Positions 1-10,072 of a stretch of DNA of 64,000 nt are shown piece after piece; position 1 is the first letter of the stretch; the number at the start of each line of letters is the position of its first letter. Source of the stretch: Sulfidibacter corallicola. Its GTDB lineage: Bacteria; Acidobacteriota; Holophagae; Acanthopleuribacterales; Acanthopleuribacteraceae. The stretch spans positions 3,162,001-3,226,000 of the forward strand of contig NZ_CP071793.1 in assembly GCF_017498545.1 (NCBI RefSeq), written 5' to 3'. A model generated the notes under the pieces. That model was not told where the DNA came from and ran no database searches. It was given only the letters and a program-made list of their open reading frames with translations. Both the position numbers and the translations under genes were made by a program.

Positions 1-1609
1 CGTGGAACCCCACGAACCATTCCCCACCATCGGGCTGCTCTTGGCGGACCGACTCGGTGTTGCCGTCGACGAGTGGCCGGAAATCGAATTCGGACAGGGT
101 GGGCACCAAGCCGCGGCGGACGTAGAGATCGGCATCGCCGCCTCCGCCGAAGGCGTCGATCGACAGAACCATCTGAGCCGCGGGCACGGTCAACCGGAAG
201 AGGCGCCAGGATCCCTGCTCGCCACTGATGCCGGTCACCACCTGGGCGTTGGTGAGGTCGCGAACCGCGGTCACGCTGGTCGAAACGAAATCGTCCTCGC
301 CCTGGACCGCATTGCCTGGCGTGGAATCGGGGTCTTCCCGGGTGGAGAGCACGACTTCCGCCTGCCAGGGTAGGTATCCGCTCACCTCGGGACTCAGGGT
401 CAGGGTCAACTGCACCTGGGACAGGGCGGTCAGGTCGGTGATGGTCCAAATCCGCGTTTTGGTGTTGTAACTGCCGGCATTGGCCACACCGGTGATTTGG
501 TTCAAATCGTCGGGCAGGGAGACCTGGACCTGGACCTCATCCAGGTTGCCGGGGCCGCGATTGTCGAGTGTCAGGACCACGGTGTGGTTCTGGCCGACGA
601 CGAAAAAGGGGTCGGTGACCTGGAACCCCAGTTCGAGGTCCGACTGCTGGCGCGGCGGCCAGCCGATATCCAACAGCAGCTTGGCCGCGAGACCGGTGTT
701 GTGCTGGGCGCCGGCGTAATCCGGCTTCAAGATGTCGGTGGGTGTCAGGTTGCTGTTCCAACTGAAGACGGACAAGCCCAGCTCGAGAGGGTTGGGTGCA
801 TACATCTGCACCTTGCCGTCGGGATCGACCCCGGCGGTGTAATTCAGCGCAGCGGCCTTGACCAGGTCGCCGGTCCAAAACAGATCGCCGCCGTCGATCG
901 CCGATGCCTGACGCTCGGTATTGTTCATCTGGTGCCATAGCTTGCCGGTGCTCTTGTCGAGCAGGAAGGTGCTGAAAATGTCCTCGCCGCCAAAGAACTC
1001 GCCGCCGGTTTCCAGGTTGACGAAGGTGTAGAAACCGAGCCCCACGGCCAATTCACGCAGGGCGACCGTGACCATGTCGATATCCGAACCGGGATTCGCA
1101 TCGAGGCCCAGGTACCATTGCGCTCCGCCCAGGCATCCCTGATCACCGTTCAGATTGAAATTGAACACCAGATCCACTTCACGCGCGGTGGTGGAGTCCA
1201 CATCGGATCCGGCCAGCGCGTTGGCCAGCCCGACGGGGTACCAGGTCCCGGGTCGGGGTACGTTCACGCCCCAATCGCGCACCGCATTGGCGGGACGCCC
1301 CTGGGCCAGCACCGCCTCGCCGGCGGAGCAGTCCAGACCGGCGTCGAAACGGACTTCGACCTTGATCGGGATCTGGCTGTCGATGACGCGTCCCCAGATC
1401 TCGGCCGCGTGTCGGACCGCTTCGAGGCGTTGTTCGCCAAGGGTCGTCGCCGTGTTCCCGCCGACAGGCTTGACCGGCGTCGGGTCGTTGAAGCCAACTC
1501 CGGGGGGATCGACGCTGATGATCTCGAGCGTGGCAGCTTGAATGGTCATTCCAAGAAGCGCGAGGGCAAGCAGGAGGAATCGAAGGACTCCCATCCGGTA
1601 GCGGCACAT
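1..1609 (-). CDS. Secreted zincin-like protein with CARDB/DUF11 and PPC domains, C-terminus off window
   Basis: An open frame of 536 residues starts at ATG 1609 (AGGAA about 8 bases upstream) and runs off the left edge. It begins with a signal peptide (hydrophobic FLLLALALLGM, then QAA). Residues about 25-310 resemble secreted metalloprotease-like proteins of the kind that carry a HExxHGLGF motif, but here the equivalent segment is RELAVGLGF at about residue 185, so both zinc histidines are missing. Residues about 320-415 look like a CARDB/DUF11 beta-sandwich (GQNHTVVLTLDNRGPGNLDE). From about 465 a bacterial pre-peptidase C-terminal (PPC) domain begins, with the typical GGGGDADLYVRRG signature. 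The protein is probably exported. Whether it is a binding protein derived from a protease is inference. No other frame in this stretch looks coding. Confidence 0.75.
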   Translation of the reverse strand, partial: MCRYRMGVLRFLLLALALLGMTIQAATLEIISVDPPGVGFNDPTPVKPVGGNTATTLGEQRLEAVRHAAEIWGRVIDSQIPIKVEVRFDAGLDCSAGEAVLAQGRPANAVRDWGVNVPRPGTWYPVGLANALAGSDVDSTTAREVDLVFNFNLNGDQGCLGGAQWYLGLDANPGSDIDMVTVALRELAVGLGFYTFVNLETGGEFFGGEDIFSTFLLDKSTGKLWHQMNNTERQASAIDGGDLFWTGDLVKAAALNYTAGVDPDGKVQMYAPNPLELGLSVFSWNSNLTPTDILKPDYAGAQHNTGLAAKLLLDIGWPPRQQSDLELGFQVTDPFFVVGQNHTVVLTLDNRGPGNLDEVQVQVSLPDDLNQITGVANAGSYNTKTRIWTITDLTALSQVQLTLTLSPEVSGYLPWQAEVVLSTREDPDSTPGNAVQGEDDFVSTSVTAVRDLTNAQVVTGISGEQGSWRLFRLTVPAAQMVLSIDAFGGGGDADLYVRRGLVPTLSEFDFRPLVDGNTESVRQEQPDGGEWFVGFH

Positions 1610-2041
1610 AAGCACATTCCTATCTGTCCGATGTCAAAAAGCGAGCTCGTTAGCAAGGAGAGCGTCGAGGTGATCACCTGAAAAGCACGGTCGTTATGAA
1701 GATGGATAAGAGTGCATATGCCATAGAATCGGTTGGGCAAAACCGTGACTAAAGTTCCGCCGTCGAGAAATCCGGAAGTGCCCGTAGATGGAAAAAAGTG
1801 ACAAGAGCAAGCGGTGCCGATTCAACCGACTAGCGTTTTGGGCGGGTTGGCGCCGCCAAGCATCGAGCAGGCAAAAAGAAGTCCAAAATTCGGCTTTCTT
1901 CACCCACGTAAGTGTCTAGAAAAGGGCGTAGTCGGGATGAGGGGCGTTTTCGAAGCCCGTGGCCGATCTTGGGATGGCCGATCTTCCCCATCGAAGCATC
2001 TTAGCGGGATGTGCCCGCATCACGAGAGAGTTGTCGTTGCA

Positions 2042-2073
2042 GTAGGTTGGGCCGCTGGCCCGACACCTCGAAG
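2042..2073 (+). repeat. REP-like element, plus orientation
   Basis: GTAGGTTGGGCCGCTGGCCC followed by GACACCTCGAAG. A GTAG head, an imperfect palindrome with a CTG loop, and a TCGAAG tail. The same arrangement recurs at least a dozen times in this window. GTAG/GGAG heads in front of an imperfect palindrome are typical of bacterial REP sequences. Confidence 0.7.
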
Positions 2074-2493
2074 CCGTCGTGTCGCGAGTGGACGCCTATT
2101 TGACAGCGAAGGTGCGTTTGCGATGCTCGAAAAACCGGCTCGCTCGATGATCGAGTGCAGGTTTGGATGGGTTGGGCGTTATGCCTTTCCGATTCATCCG
2201 GGAATGTCCGGCTAATGAGTTAATTGCTAGAGTTTGATGAAAGACCTGTCGTCACTTTTCCCCAGGTGTCAAAGGGACCTTTTGCTGGGAGCCCTATCGA
2301 GGCTTAGTTTTAAACTACTGCAAGTAAAATGCTTGTGATTTTGAATTGCAAGCCGAGAAACCTAGGAAAGGTCGCCTGCAGGAACGATCCTTCTGCAAAT
2401 GGGTCTTTCGGTTGACCCGATTCGAGGCGAGACGATTCTTGATCCGAGTCGGCTTAGCTCTTTGAGGAGTTGTGAATGTGCTCCGCTTCGGCT

Positions 2494-2524
2494 CCGAAGT
2501 GTCGGGCCAGCGGCCCAACCTACT
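2494..2524 (-). repeat. REP-like element, minus orientation
   Basis: The reverse-complement form of the 2042 element: CGAAGTGTCGGGCCAGCGGC followed by CCAACCTAC. It faces the first copy about 420 bases away, a spacing larger than classical REPIN doublets. Confidence 0.7.
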
Positions 2525-2649
2525 GCAAGTGCCCTTCTCTTAAGACGCGGGCACTGTAAACAGGTCGGCTCCGGCGAGAATTCAAACTCCTCACCGAGCC
2601 GAACCCAGTCAGGACATTCTCAGCGATGGGAAACTGTCAAGCGATTCCC

Positions 2650-5600
2650 TCACCCCACCGGTTCCTGCTCCGCGGCGACGAGGCGCTTGCGGCGCGGCCG
2701 CCAATGAAACACACGCCCGAACCAACCGAGGATGTCCTCCATCAGGGTGATCGTCGCCGGCAACAACAGGGTCGTCAGCAACGTCGAAACCAGCAGTCCG
2801 CCCATCAACACGTAGGCCATCGAGTAATAGTAGACCCCCGCCAACGCCGGCTTTTGGACCGCGATCGGAACCAGGCCCATCAAGGTCGTCAAGGCCGTCA
2901 TCAGGACCGGACGCAATCGCTCGCGTCCGCCGCGCAACATGGCTTCGTCACGCTTGAACCCGTCGCGCCGGTACTTGTTGATGTGCTCGATCATCACGAT
3001 CCCGTTGTTGACCACAATGCCCAGCAACAACAGCAGACCCACGAACGCGGGCTGATCGAAATCGGTGCCGGTCAGGTACAGGGCCCAAAAGGCGCCGGCC
3101 AAGGCGAACGGCAGGGACACCATCAGCGCCAAAGCCTGGCGCATGCTCTCGAACAGGCCCGCCATGACGGCAAAGATCAACATCAGGGCCAAGGCCAGGT
3201 TGGTCATCATCTCGCGCCGGTTCTCTTCTTCCTCTCGCCGAAACGACTGAAAATCCCAATGATAGCCGTACGGCAGTTCCAGTTGATCGAGTGCCGCTTT
3301 GGCTGTCTTGCGGTGCTCTTCCTTCTTGCCTTCGGTGTACTTGGCACCGATCCACACGCCCGTGATCTTGTTGTTGCGCATGATCTGGTCGGCACCCTTG
3401 ACGACCGCGAACTCGGCGAAACTCTCGAGCGGCACCGAGGGCGCACCCTCGCGCTGGACCGGCAGGTCCTTGAGGTGGTCCATGGTGGAAAATTCGCGGT
3501 CCTCGAGCACCAGCCGCATTTCCACCTCGCCGTTGGGATCCTTGAAGCGCGGCAGACGACGGCCGCGGAAGGTCAACTCCACCGACTCGCTGGGTCGCGA
3601 CAAATCCACGCCGTACTCGCGGGCACGCTCGCGATCGATGCGGGTGTGCAGTTCCAAGCTGCCGCCCTCGGCCGTGGTGTAGTGATCGTGCAGGCCCGGC
3701 ACGGTCTCCAGAATACGTCGCGCTTCCTCGGACAGTTCGGCCAGTTTCTCCGAATCGGGTCCCTGAAGCTGAAACCCGATGCGCTTACCGCGGTTGCGCT
3801 GCCAAAACGGCGCGTTGTCCTGGATCTCGATGCGCACCCCGGGAATCTGCGGCAAATAGGGCGTGAGCTCCTTGCGCACCATGCTCATGTGCGCCTCGTG
3901 GGTGTAGTCGTCCTCCATGTAAAGTCGGGTCAGGCACCAATTCGCACTGTACCAACTGTAGATGGACTTGACATTGAAGCGCCCCTTGACCGACTCCAAC
4001 TCCTTTTCGACGCCGCTGATGATCTCTTCTTTGCGTTGGAGGGACAGGTTCTCGCTGAAGTGGTAGCGCATGCCGACGAACATCTCGGACTTGTTGGCTT
4101 CGAAGTTCTTTTCGATGTTGTCGAAGGGATAGTAGCCGGAACCGATGACCAGCAAACCCACGATCGGAATGACCCAGCGGTGCCGCAGGCTACTCCGCAG
4201 GATGCCGGTGTACATGCGTTCGATGAAGGACATCACCCGGCCGGACTCGCGCTTCTTGGCGTCGCGCTTGAGGAACTTGGCGGTCGCAAGCGGAATCAGC
4301 GTCTGCGAGATGAACAGCGACGCCAAGAGGGTGAAGCAGACGGTCAACGCCAGCTCCCGCAAGATGATGTTCATTTCCGAAGGTTTGGAGAAGATCATCG
4401 GCAGGAACACGATCACCGAGGTCATGGTGGCCGCCATGACCGCCACGGACACCTCGCGCGCACCCAGCAAGGACGCGACGCGGTTGCCGTAGCCCTTGCG
4501 TTGGTAGCGGTCGATGTTCTCCATGATGACGACCGCGTTGTCGACCAACATGCCGACACCCACGATCAAACCCAACAGGGAGATGGTGTTCAAGGTCTTG
4601 CCCTGCGCCCAGATGATGCCGCAGGCCACGATCAGCGAAAACGGGATGCACATGACCCCGACCAGGGTGGTACCGATCCGCCGCAGGAACAGGAAAAGGA
4701 CGATGCTGGCGAGGAACGCGCCCACCAGGCCGGTGTTCTTGAGCTCTTCGAGCGTGCGCGTGATCTCGTGACCCTGATCTTCCCAAACCAGGAAGTTGAT
4801 GCCTTCCAGCTCCTCGTCCTCGCCCATAGAGGCCACCTTGGCCCGGATCGCGTCGCAAACCTCGACCGTATTGGCGCTCGACTCCTTGGTGACACTCAAC
4901 CCGACGGCGAATTCGCCGTCCAGGTGGCGGCCGTACTCGAGCGGCGGCTCGCGGTAGCTGACCTCCGCGACGTCACTGATCTTGAGATTGGTGTTGGGGA
5001 TCGGCAGTTCGGCGATCTCTTCCACGGTTTGGAAGGAGCCCCGCGTGCGCAGGGTGTAGCGCGCCTCCTCGTTGCGCAGGATCCCGATCGATTTGTCCAT
5101 GTTGTTGGCGTTGAGGGTGTGGAGGACCGTGCGGGCGTCGATCCGGTGCCGCTTGAGCGCGTTCAGCGACAGGTTGACCTTGACCTCGCGCGGGTTGACG
5201 CCGTCCAGCATGACCGCGGCGACGCCGGGAATGCGTTCCAGCGGCCGAATGATCTTGCGTTCCAGCAGGTCGTAGTCCTTGCTCAGGTCGCGACCGGAGG
5301 CCAGACGGGCTTCCATGATGGTTTCGCCGGTTTCGCGCGGGTTCCAGAACGGTGCCACCTGGATGCGCTCCACATCCTCGGGCAGATCGGCGCGAATGCG
5401 ATCGACGCGCTCCAGCACCTCGGTTCGCGACAGGTCCATGTCGGTATCGAAGGAGAAATTGAGGCTGACGCGGCCGCCATCGGTATCGCTGCGGGACCAG
5501 ATGTGTTCCACCCCGCTCATCGAGCTGAGGGCTTCTTCGATCGGTCGCACGATGAGGCGTTCGATCGCGGCGGGCGAGGCGTTGGGATAGTCGACGATGA

Positions 5601-5739
5601 CGAAGAGCTGCTTCTCTTCGATCTCGGGCATGAACGCCAGCGGAAGCTGTTTCAACGCAATCAACCCGATGACGCAAATCGACACGAGAATCATCGTGGC
5701 GGTGACCGGACGGCGAATGGACAGTTCGGGTAAAGTCAT
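2650..5739 (-). CDS. RND-family efflux pump inner-membrane transporter (second of two)
   Basis: 1029 residues, the usual length for an RND (AcrB/MexB-superfamily, ACR_tran) proton-driven exporter. The N-terminal helix (RRPVTATMILVSICVIGLIA) is followed by a periplasmic porter domain, then a helix bundle with the TM4 proton-relay segment GMLVDNAVVIMENIDR, where AcrB has two adjacent acidic residues and this protein has D then N. The second half repeats the plan (porter domain, then GLLLLLGIVVNNGIVMIEHI). The start ATG overlaps the upstream transporter's stop (ATGA), so the two are probably co-translated and may form a heteromeric MdtBC-like pump. That pairing is inference; the substrate cannot be read from sequence. 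Confidence 0.93.
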   Translation of the reverse strand: MTLPELSIRRPVTATMILVSICVIGLIALKQLPLAFMPEIEEKQLFVIVDYPNASPAAIERLIVRPIEEALSSMSGVEHIWSRSDTDGGRVSLNFSFDTDMDLSRTEVLERVDRIRADLPEDVERIQVAPFWNPRETGETIMEARLASGRDLSKDYDLLERKIIRPLERIPGVAAVMLDGVNPREVKVNLSLNALKRHRIDARTVLHTLNANNMDKSIGILRNEEARYTLRTRGSFQTVEEIAELPIPNTNLKISDVAEVSYREPPLEYGRHLDGEFAVGLSVTKESSANTVEVCDAIRAKVASMGEDEELEGINFLVWEDQGHEITRTLEELKNTGLVGAFLASIVLFLFLRRIGTTLVGVMCIPFSLIVACGIIWAQGKTLNTISLLGLIVGVGMLVDNAVVIMENIDRYQRKGYGNRVASLLGAREVSVAVMAATMTSVIVFLPMIFSKPSEMNIILRELALTVCFTLLASLFISQTLIPLATAKFLKRDAKKRESGRVMSFIERMYTGILRSSLRHRWVIPIVGLLVIGSGYYPFDNIEKNFEANKSEMFVGMRYHFSENLSLQRKEEIISGVEKELESVKGRFNVKSIYSWYSANWCLTRLYMEDDYTHEAHMSMVRKELTPYLPQIPGVRIEIQDNAPFWQRNRGKRIGFQLQGPDSEKLAELSEEARRILETVPGLHDHYTTAEGGSLELHTRIDRERAREYGVDLSRPSESVELTFRGRRLPRFKDPNGEVEMRLVLEDREFSTMDHLKDLPVQREGAPSVPLESFAEFAVVKGADQIMRNNKITGVWIGAKYTEGKKEEHRKTAKAALDQLELPYGYHWDFQSFRREEEENRREMMTNLALALMLIFAVMAGLFESMRQALALMVSLPFALAGAFWALYLTGTDFDQPAFVGLLLLLGIVVNNGIVMIEHINKYRRDGFKRDEAMLRGGRERLRPVLMTALTTLMGLVPIAVQKPALAGVYYYSMAYVLMGGLLVSTLLTTLLLPATITLMEDILGWFGRVFHWRPRRKRLVAAEQEPVG

Positions 5740-8700
5740 CGGGTTCCCTCCGGAGTGAAGCCGGCCGCCCGGTGTTCGGCGGCTTCGATTGCGGCGGCTT
5801 CTTGAACGGCAGCCTCGATTTCCTCTTCTTCTTCGCGTGTACGCACCCGCGAGGGCACGATCATGTACGCCGCCGGAACCACGATCAGGGTGAGCAGGGT
5901 CGACACCAGCAAGCCGGTCACGACCACCACGGCCAATGGCTGGCGCAGCTCGGCGCCCTCGCCGAAGCCGACGGCCATCGGGACCAACCCGAGCACGGTG
6001 GTGAGGGTCGTCATCAAGATCGGGCGCAGGCGTATCTTGCCCGCGTGAACCACGGCTTCGAGCTTGTCCATGCCGAATCGGCGGGCGCGGTTGATGGCGT
6101 CCACGAGCACGATCGCGTTGTTGACCACCACGCCCACCAGGAAGATGGCGCCCAGGAAGGCGATGATGCTGACGGCGATGCCGCTGAGATACAGACCCAA
6201 CAAGACCCCGGTCAGGGCGAAGGGAATGGTGAACAGGATGATGAAGGGGTGCACCATGTTCTCGAAGGTGGCGGCCATCACCAGGTAGACAAGGAAAATG
6301 GCCAACAGGATCGCGAAGAACAGGCTCTCGAATGATTCCGACATTTCCGCACTCTGGCCGGCACGCTCGTATTGGATGCCGGGGGGCGGCGGGAACTCGG
6401 CGATGACGGACTCGATGCGGCTCAGGGCGCGATTCAGGCCGATGCCCTTGAGTTCGGCGGAAATGATGGCGACACGGGCCTGACGGATGCGGTGGATTTC
6501 GGCCGGGCCGCGCGCGGGTACCATGGAGGCTACCGCCTTCAGGGTCACCGGCATGCCGTTGTTGGTGCCCACCACGATGTTCTGGATGTCGGTGACGCTG
6601 TCGCGATCCACTTCGCGGTTGCGCAGCCGAATGTCGATCTGACGGTCGGCATCCTGAAAGCGGGAGACGACCACGCCGTTGACGCGATCGTGCAACGTGG
6701 TGGAGACGTCGCGCACGTTCAGACCCATGCGCGCCATTCGCTCGCGGTCGAACACCACGGTCAGTTCGGGATTGCCGGACTCCAGCGAGGCGCGTACGTC
6801 GGCCAGTCCCTCGACCTGCAGGAGGTGGTTCTTGAGTTCGAGCGTGTAGTTGCGCAGCAGGTCCAGATCCTCACTGTAGAACAGCAGCTCCACCGGCGTC
6901 TTGAGGCTGAAGAACGAAGGGCGACCCAGCTTGACGGTCAGGTTGGGGATTTCGCCGTAGGCCGCGCGAAGCTTCTCGGAAACCTCGTGCTCCACGGCAT
7001 CGTTGCCCCGATCCTCGAGCACCACGTTTACCTGGGCGAGGTTCTCGTCCTTGGTCTTCAGGGACAGGCCGCCGGAAACGCCGCGACTGCCCACCGTGGT
7101 GTAAATCGTTTCGATTCGGTCGTCGGCAGTGGCAATGGCTTCCATTTCCAGGACCGCCTGGTCGGTCGCCGGCAGGGCGGTGCCCTCGGGCATGGTGACT
7201 TCGTAAAAGAATTCGCCCTCGGTCAGCGCGGGTATCAGTTCCTTGGTCAGCCTGGGGTAGAGCTGGAGACTGGCGGCGAACACGATCACGGCCACGGCCA
7301 TGGTCAGCCAACGCAATCGCAGGCAGCCGCGCAACACCGCTTCGTACATGCGCGAGAACAAGCCGAGCGACTCGTCGCTGCCCTCGATTTGGGCGAGCGT
7401 CCCCTTACCTGCACCGGAGTTGGCGGGGGTCTTGGCCTTGACCGCCCCCGAGGAGCGGCCCAACGAGGCCAGCATGGGAATCAGGGAGAGCGACACGATC
7501 AGGGAGGCCAACAAGCTGAAAGTCACGGTCAGCGACTGATCGCGGAAGAGCTGTCCGGCGATGCCCTTGACGAACACGATCGGGAAAAACACGGCGATGG
7601 TCGTGAGCACCGAGGCGATCACGGCGCCACCCACCTCGTAGGTCCCTTCCACGGCCGCGCGCGCCCGCGACAGGCCTGCTTCCCGTTGGCGATGAATCGC
7701 CTCCAGGACGACGATCGAGGCGTCGACCAACATGCCGATGCCCAAGGTCAAGCCGCCCAGTGACATGATGTTGAGCGACACGTCCAGCTTGTACATCAGC
7801 ATGAAGGTGGCCACCACCGAAAGCGGGATACTGGTGGCGATGATCAGGGTCGCCCGCGGGTCGCGCAGGAAGAGGAACAGGATGCAAATGGCCAGCAGGC
7901 CACCGATCAGCAGGGCGTCGCGCACCTCGTTGATCGACTGTTGGATGAAGCGGGACTGGTCGAACAGCAAATCCAGCTTCATGCCCTGCGGCAGCTCGTT
8001 GGGCAACCAGCCGATGGTGGTGCGAACGGCGCGCGCCACCTGAACCGTGTTGGCGTCGCCTTCCTTGAAAATCTCCAGGGTGACGCATTCCTCGCCGTTG
8101 ACACGCGCGATTTCCACGCGGTCCTTGGTGCCCCAACTCACTTCGGCCACGTCGCCGAGCTTGACCGGCGGACTGCCGGGCGGCGTGATCGTGAGGTTGG
8201 CGATCTCCTTCACGTCCTTGTACTCGTTGAGGGTACGCACCAGGTATTGGCTTTCGGTGCTCTTGAGCGAGCCGCCCGGGCGGTTGATGTTGGAGGACGC
8301 CAACACCTGGCTCAAATCCCCGGGGGTCAGCCCCATGGCCGTCACCCGGCCCTGCATCATGTTGACGTGGATTTCCTCTTCCTCGCCGCCCTTGATCTGG
8401 GCCGAGGCCACGCCTTCCAGCTTCTCCAATTCGTCCTTGATCTTCTTTTCGGCGACATAACGCATGAGCGTCAGGTTGTCCGAGCCGGAGAGCGACACCC
8501 GCATGATGGGATCCAGCGCCGGATCGTAACGCAAAACGATCGGCTTTTCGGATTCGTCGGGCAGAATCAGGCGATCGAGCTTTTCGCGGATGTCCATGGC
8601 CAGGGTGTCCATGTCCGCGCCCCACTGGAACTCCAGCGTGACCTCGGAAACCCCCGCGCGGGAAACCGAATGGATCTGGCGCAGACCCTTCAGCACCCCG

Positions 8701-8918
8701 ACCGCCTCTTCCACGGGCTCGGTGATCAGGTTCTCCACTTCACCCGGTGCGGCATTGGGAAACTCGGTTTGAACGGTGAAGGAGGGATGGCTGATGTCGG
8801 GAAGGAGGTTCAAGGCCAGGCGCGAGAGACTGACCCCACCGAACGCCACCACGGCCAGCGCCACCATGAAGATGGTGACCCGGCGTTCCACTGAAAATTC
8901 GACAAGCCCGCGAATCAC
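5736..8918 (-). CDS. RND-family efflux pump inner-membrane transporter (first of two)
   Basis: 1060 residues with the typical RND layout: N-terminal TM helix (VTIFMVALAVVAFGG), porter domain, central helices with GIGMLVDASIVVLEAIHR (first TM4 aspartate kept, second replaced by Ala, as in several non-AcrB RND groups), a charged cytoplasmic loop near residue 500, a second porter domain, and GVVVNNAIVLVDAINR in the C-terminal half. The C-terminal tail is Glu/Ala-rich. A GTG start overlaps the adaptor gene's TGA (GTGA), and the 3' end overlaps the next pump gene by 4 bases. No outer-membrane TolC-type gene is present in the window, so the pump must recruit one encoded elsewhere. Confidence 0.93.
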   Translation of the reverse strand: MIRGLVEFSVERRVTIFMVALAVVAFGGVSLSRLALNLLPDISHPSFTVQTEFPNAAPGEVENLITEPVEEAVGVLKGLRQIHSVSRAGVSEVTLEFQWGADMDTLAMDIREKLDRLILPDESEKPIVLRYDPALDPIMRVSLSGSDNLTLMRYVAEKKIKDELEKLEGVASAQIKGGEEEEIHVNMMQGRVTAMGLTPGDLSQVLASSNINRPGGSLKSTESQYLVRTLNEYKDVKEIANLTITPPGSPPVKLGDVAEVSWGTKDRVEIARVNGEECVTLEIFKEGDANTVQVARAVRTTIGWLPNELPQGMKLDLLFDQSRFIQQSINEVRDALLIGGLLAICILFLFLRDPRATLIIATSIPLSVVATFMLMYKLDVSLNIMSLGGLTLGIGMLVDASIVVLEAIHRQREAGLSRARAAVEGTYEVGGAVIASVLTTIAVFFPIVFVKGIAGQLFRDQSLTVTFSLLASLIVSLSLIPMLASLGRSSGAVKAKTPANSGAGKGTLAQIEGSDESLGLFSRMYEAVLRGCLRLRWLTMAVAVIVFAASLQLYPRLTKELIPALTEGEFFYEVTMPEGTALPATDQAVLEMEAIATADDRIETIYTTVGSRGVSGGLSLKTKDENLAQVNVVLEDRGNDAVEHEVSEKLRAAYGEIPNLTVKLGRPSFFSLKTPVELLFYSEDLDLLRNYTLELKNHLLQVEGLADVRASLESGNPELTVVFDRERMARMGLNVRDVSTTLHDRVNGVVVSRFQDADRQIDIRLRNREVDRDSVTDIQNIVVGTNNGMPVTLKAVASMVPARGPAEIHRIRQARVAIISAELKGIGLNRALSRIESVIAEFPPPPGIQYERAGQSAEMSESFESLFFAILLAIFLVYLVMAATFENMVHPFIILFTIPFALTGVLLGLYLSGIAVSIIAFLGAIFLVGVVVNNAIVLVDAINRARRFGMDKLEAVVHAGKIRLRPILMTTLTTVLGLVPMAVGFGEGAELRQPLAVVVVTGLLVSTLLTLIVVPAAYMIVPSRVRTREEEEEIEAAVQEAAAIEAAEHRAAGFTPEGTR

Positions 8919-10072
8919 AGCGAGGCTCCCGTGAAGCCGCTGTCGGCGCCCGCCGCTCGAGCACCCGCGCCGCCTTCCTTGACGTCGATGGGAATGCCGT
9001 CGCGCAGGTTGCGCTGACCCTTGACCACCACCATGTCATTGGCGGTGATCCCTTCGAGAATCTCGGTTTTGCCGGATTCCACGAAGCCCACTTCCACCAC
9101 GCGACGCTCGGCCTTGCCGCTGTTGCTCACGTAGAGAATCGATTCGCCCTTCTCCTCGAACACGGCCACGCTGGGCACCAGCATGGCGTCCCGCCGCAGC
9201 TCGGTCACGACCCGTGCTTCCACGAAGTCGCCGGGCCGAATGCCCTCGGGGTAACTGGTGATTTGGGCGGTCACCTTGACCGTACCGGACTCGGCATCGA
9301 CGATGGGGCTCACCAGGTTGATGATGCCGGTCAATTCGGTGCCGTCGGAATCGCGGCGAATCTTGATCTCCTGGCCAGGTTGAACTCGACCCAGCCGGTT
9401 GGCGGGAATGTAGACGCGCAACAGCAGCGGGTCCACGTCCATGATCTGGAACAACTCGGTGCCGGGCTGGACGTTGGCGCCGAGATCGATCAGCCGGCGC
9501 ACGAGGCGGCCGCTGAAGGGTGCGCGCACCTGCGTATAGGACAGGGCCAACTCGGCCTCTTCGACGCTGGCCATGGCGCGCTCGACCTGGTTCTCGATCT
9601 CGTCGTACTCCTGCGGGGAAAGAAATCCGGCTTCCCGCATCTTGGCGCGACGCGCCTGTTCGTTCTGCAAATGCTTCAGTTCCAATTGTGCCTGACGAAC
9701 CTTCAATTTCTGGTCGTCGTCCTCCAACTGGAGCAGCATCTCACCGGCCTCGACGGTGGCGCCCTCTTCGTGGGCCAAATGCCGGACGACCCCGGTCGTG
9801 CGGGCCAAAATCGAGGCGCGATATTCGGCCTGAATCGTGGTCGTGGTGGTGTAGTAGGAAGCGGCATCGTCCACTTCCACGGTTGTCACCGCGACCGGTA
9901 TCGGTTTGACCTCTTTCTTCTTGGCGGTCTGACCGTTGGCGGCGGGCTGTTGGCCGCCCTGGGTCGCCTGGCTGCACCCGATCTGCAGCGCGCCAACGAC
10001 CATCAAAATCAAAATCCCCACTCGCTGAAAAGTCCCCAAACGAACCATGCGCAAAAACCTCACCTGTTCCAT
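8915..10072 (-). CDS. RND efflux periplasmic adaptor (membrane fusion protein), probable lipoprotein
   Basis: 385 residues from ATG 10072, which has AAGGA five bases upstream. The N-terminus has a hydrophobic stretch ending in LQIGC, a plausible though imperfect lipobox. Then come a low-complexity Gln/Lys linker, a lipoyl-like half (ARTTGVVRHLAHEEGATVEA), an alpha-hairpin coiled coil (VRQAQLELKHLQNEQARRAK), the second lipoyl half (YTQVRAPFSGRLVRRLIDLG) and beta-barrel and membrane-proximal domains ending in NDMVVVKGQRNLRDG. This is the HlyD/AcrA adaptor fold that bridges the inner-membrane pump and the outer-membrane channel. It is first in an overlapping operon with the two transporters. Confidence 0.93.
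   Translation of the reverse strand: MEQVRFLRMVRLGTFQRVGILILMVVGALQIGCSQATQGGQQPAANGQTAKKKEVKPIPVAVTTVEVDDAASYYTTTTTIQAEYRASILARTTGVVRHLAHEEGATVEAGEMLLQLEDDDQKLKVRQAQLELKHLQNEQARRAKMREAGFLSPQEYDEIENQVERAMASVEEAELALSYTQVRAPFSGRLVRRLIDLGANVQPGTELFQIMDVDPLLLRVYIPANRLGRVQPGQEIKIRRDSDGTELTGIINLVSPIVDAESGTVKVTAQITSYPEGIRPGDFVEARVVTELRRDAMLVPSVAVFEEKGESILYVSNSGKAERRVVEVGFVESGKTEILEGITANDMVVVKGQRNLRDGIPIDVKEGGAGARAAGADSGFTGASL

Larger units (their letters stand above)
1610..2649. other. Intergenic region with two REP-like palindromes
   Basis: No convincing gene. The frames here lack ribosome-binding sites and recognisable protein sequence. The region contains two GTAGG-headed palindromes in opposite orientation, annotated separately, and otherwise unremarkable sequence. 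No clear terminator is visible for the efflux operon ending at 2650. Confidence 0.6.

Noticed and set aside
2626..5733. Open frame of over 1000 codons antisense to the RND transporter
   Set aside because: The translation is low-complexity (His/Gln/Asp/Val-rich), matches no family and mirrors a well-supported transporter; it is a by-product of GC-biased third positions.
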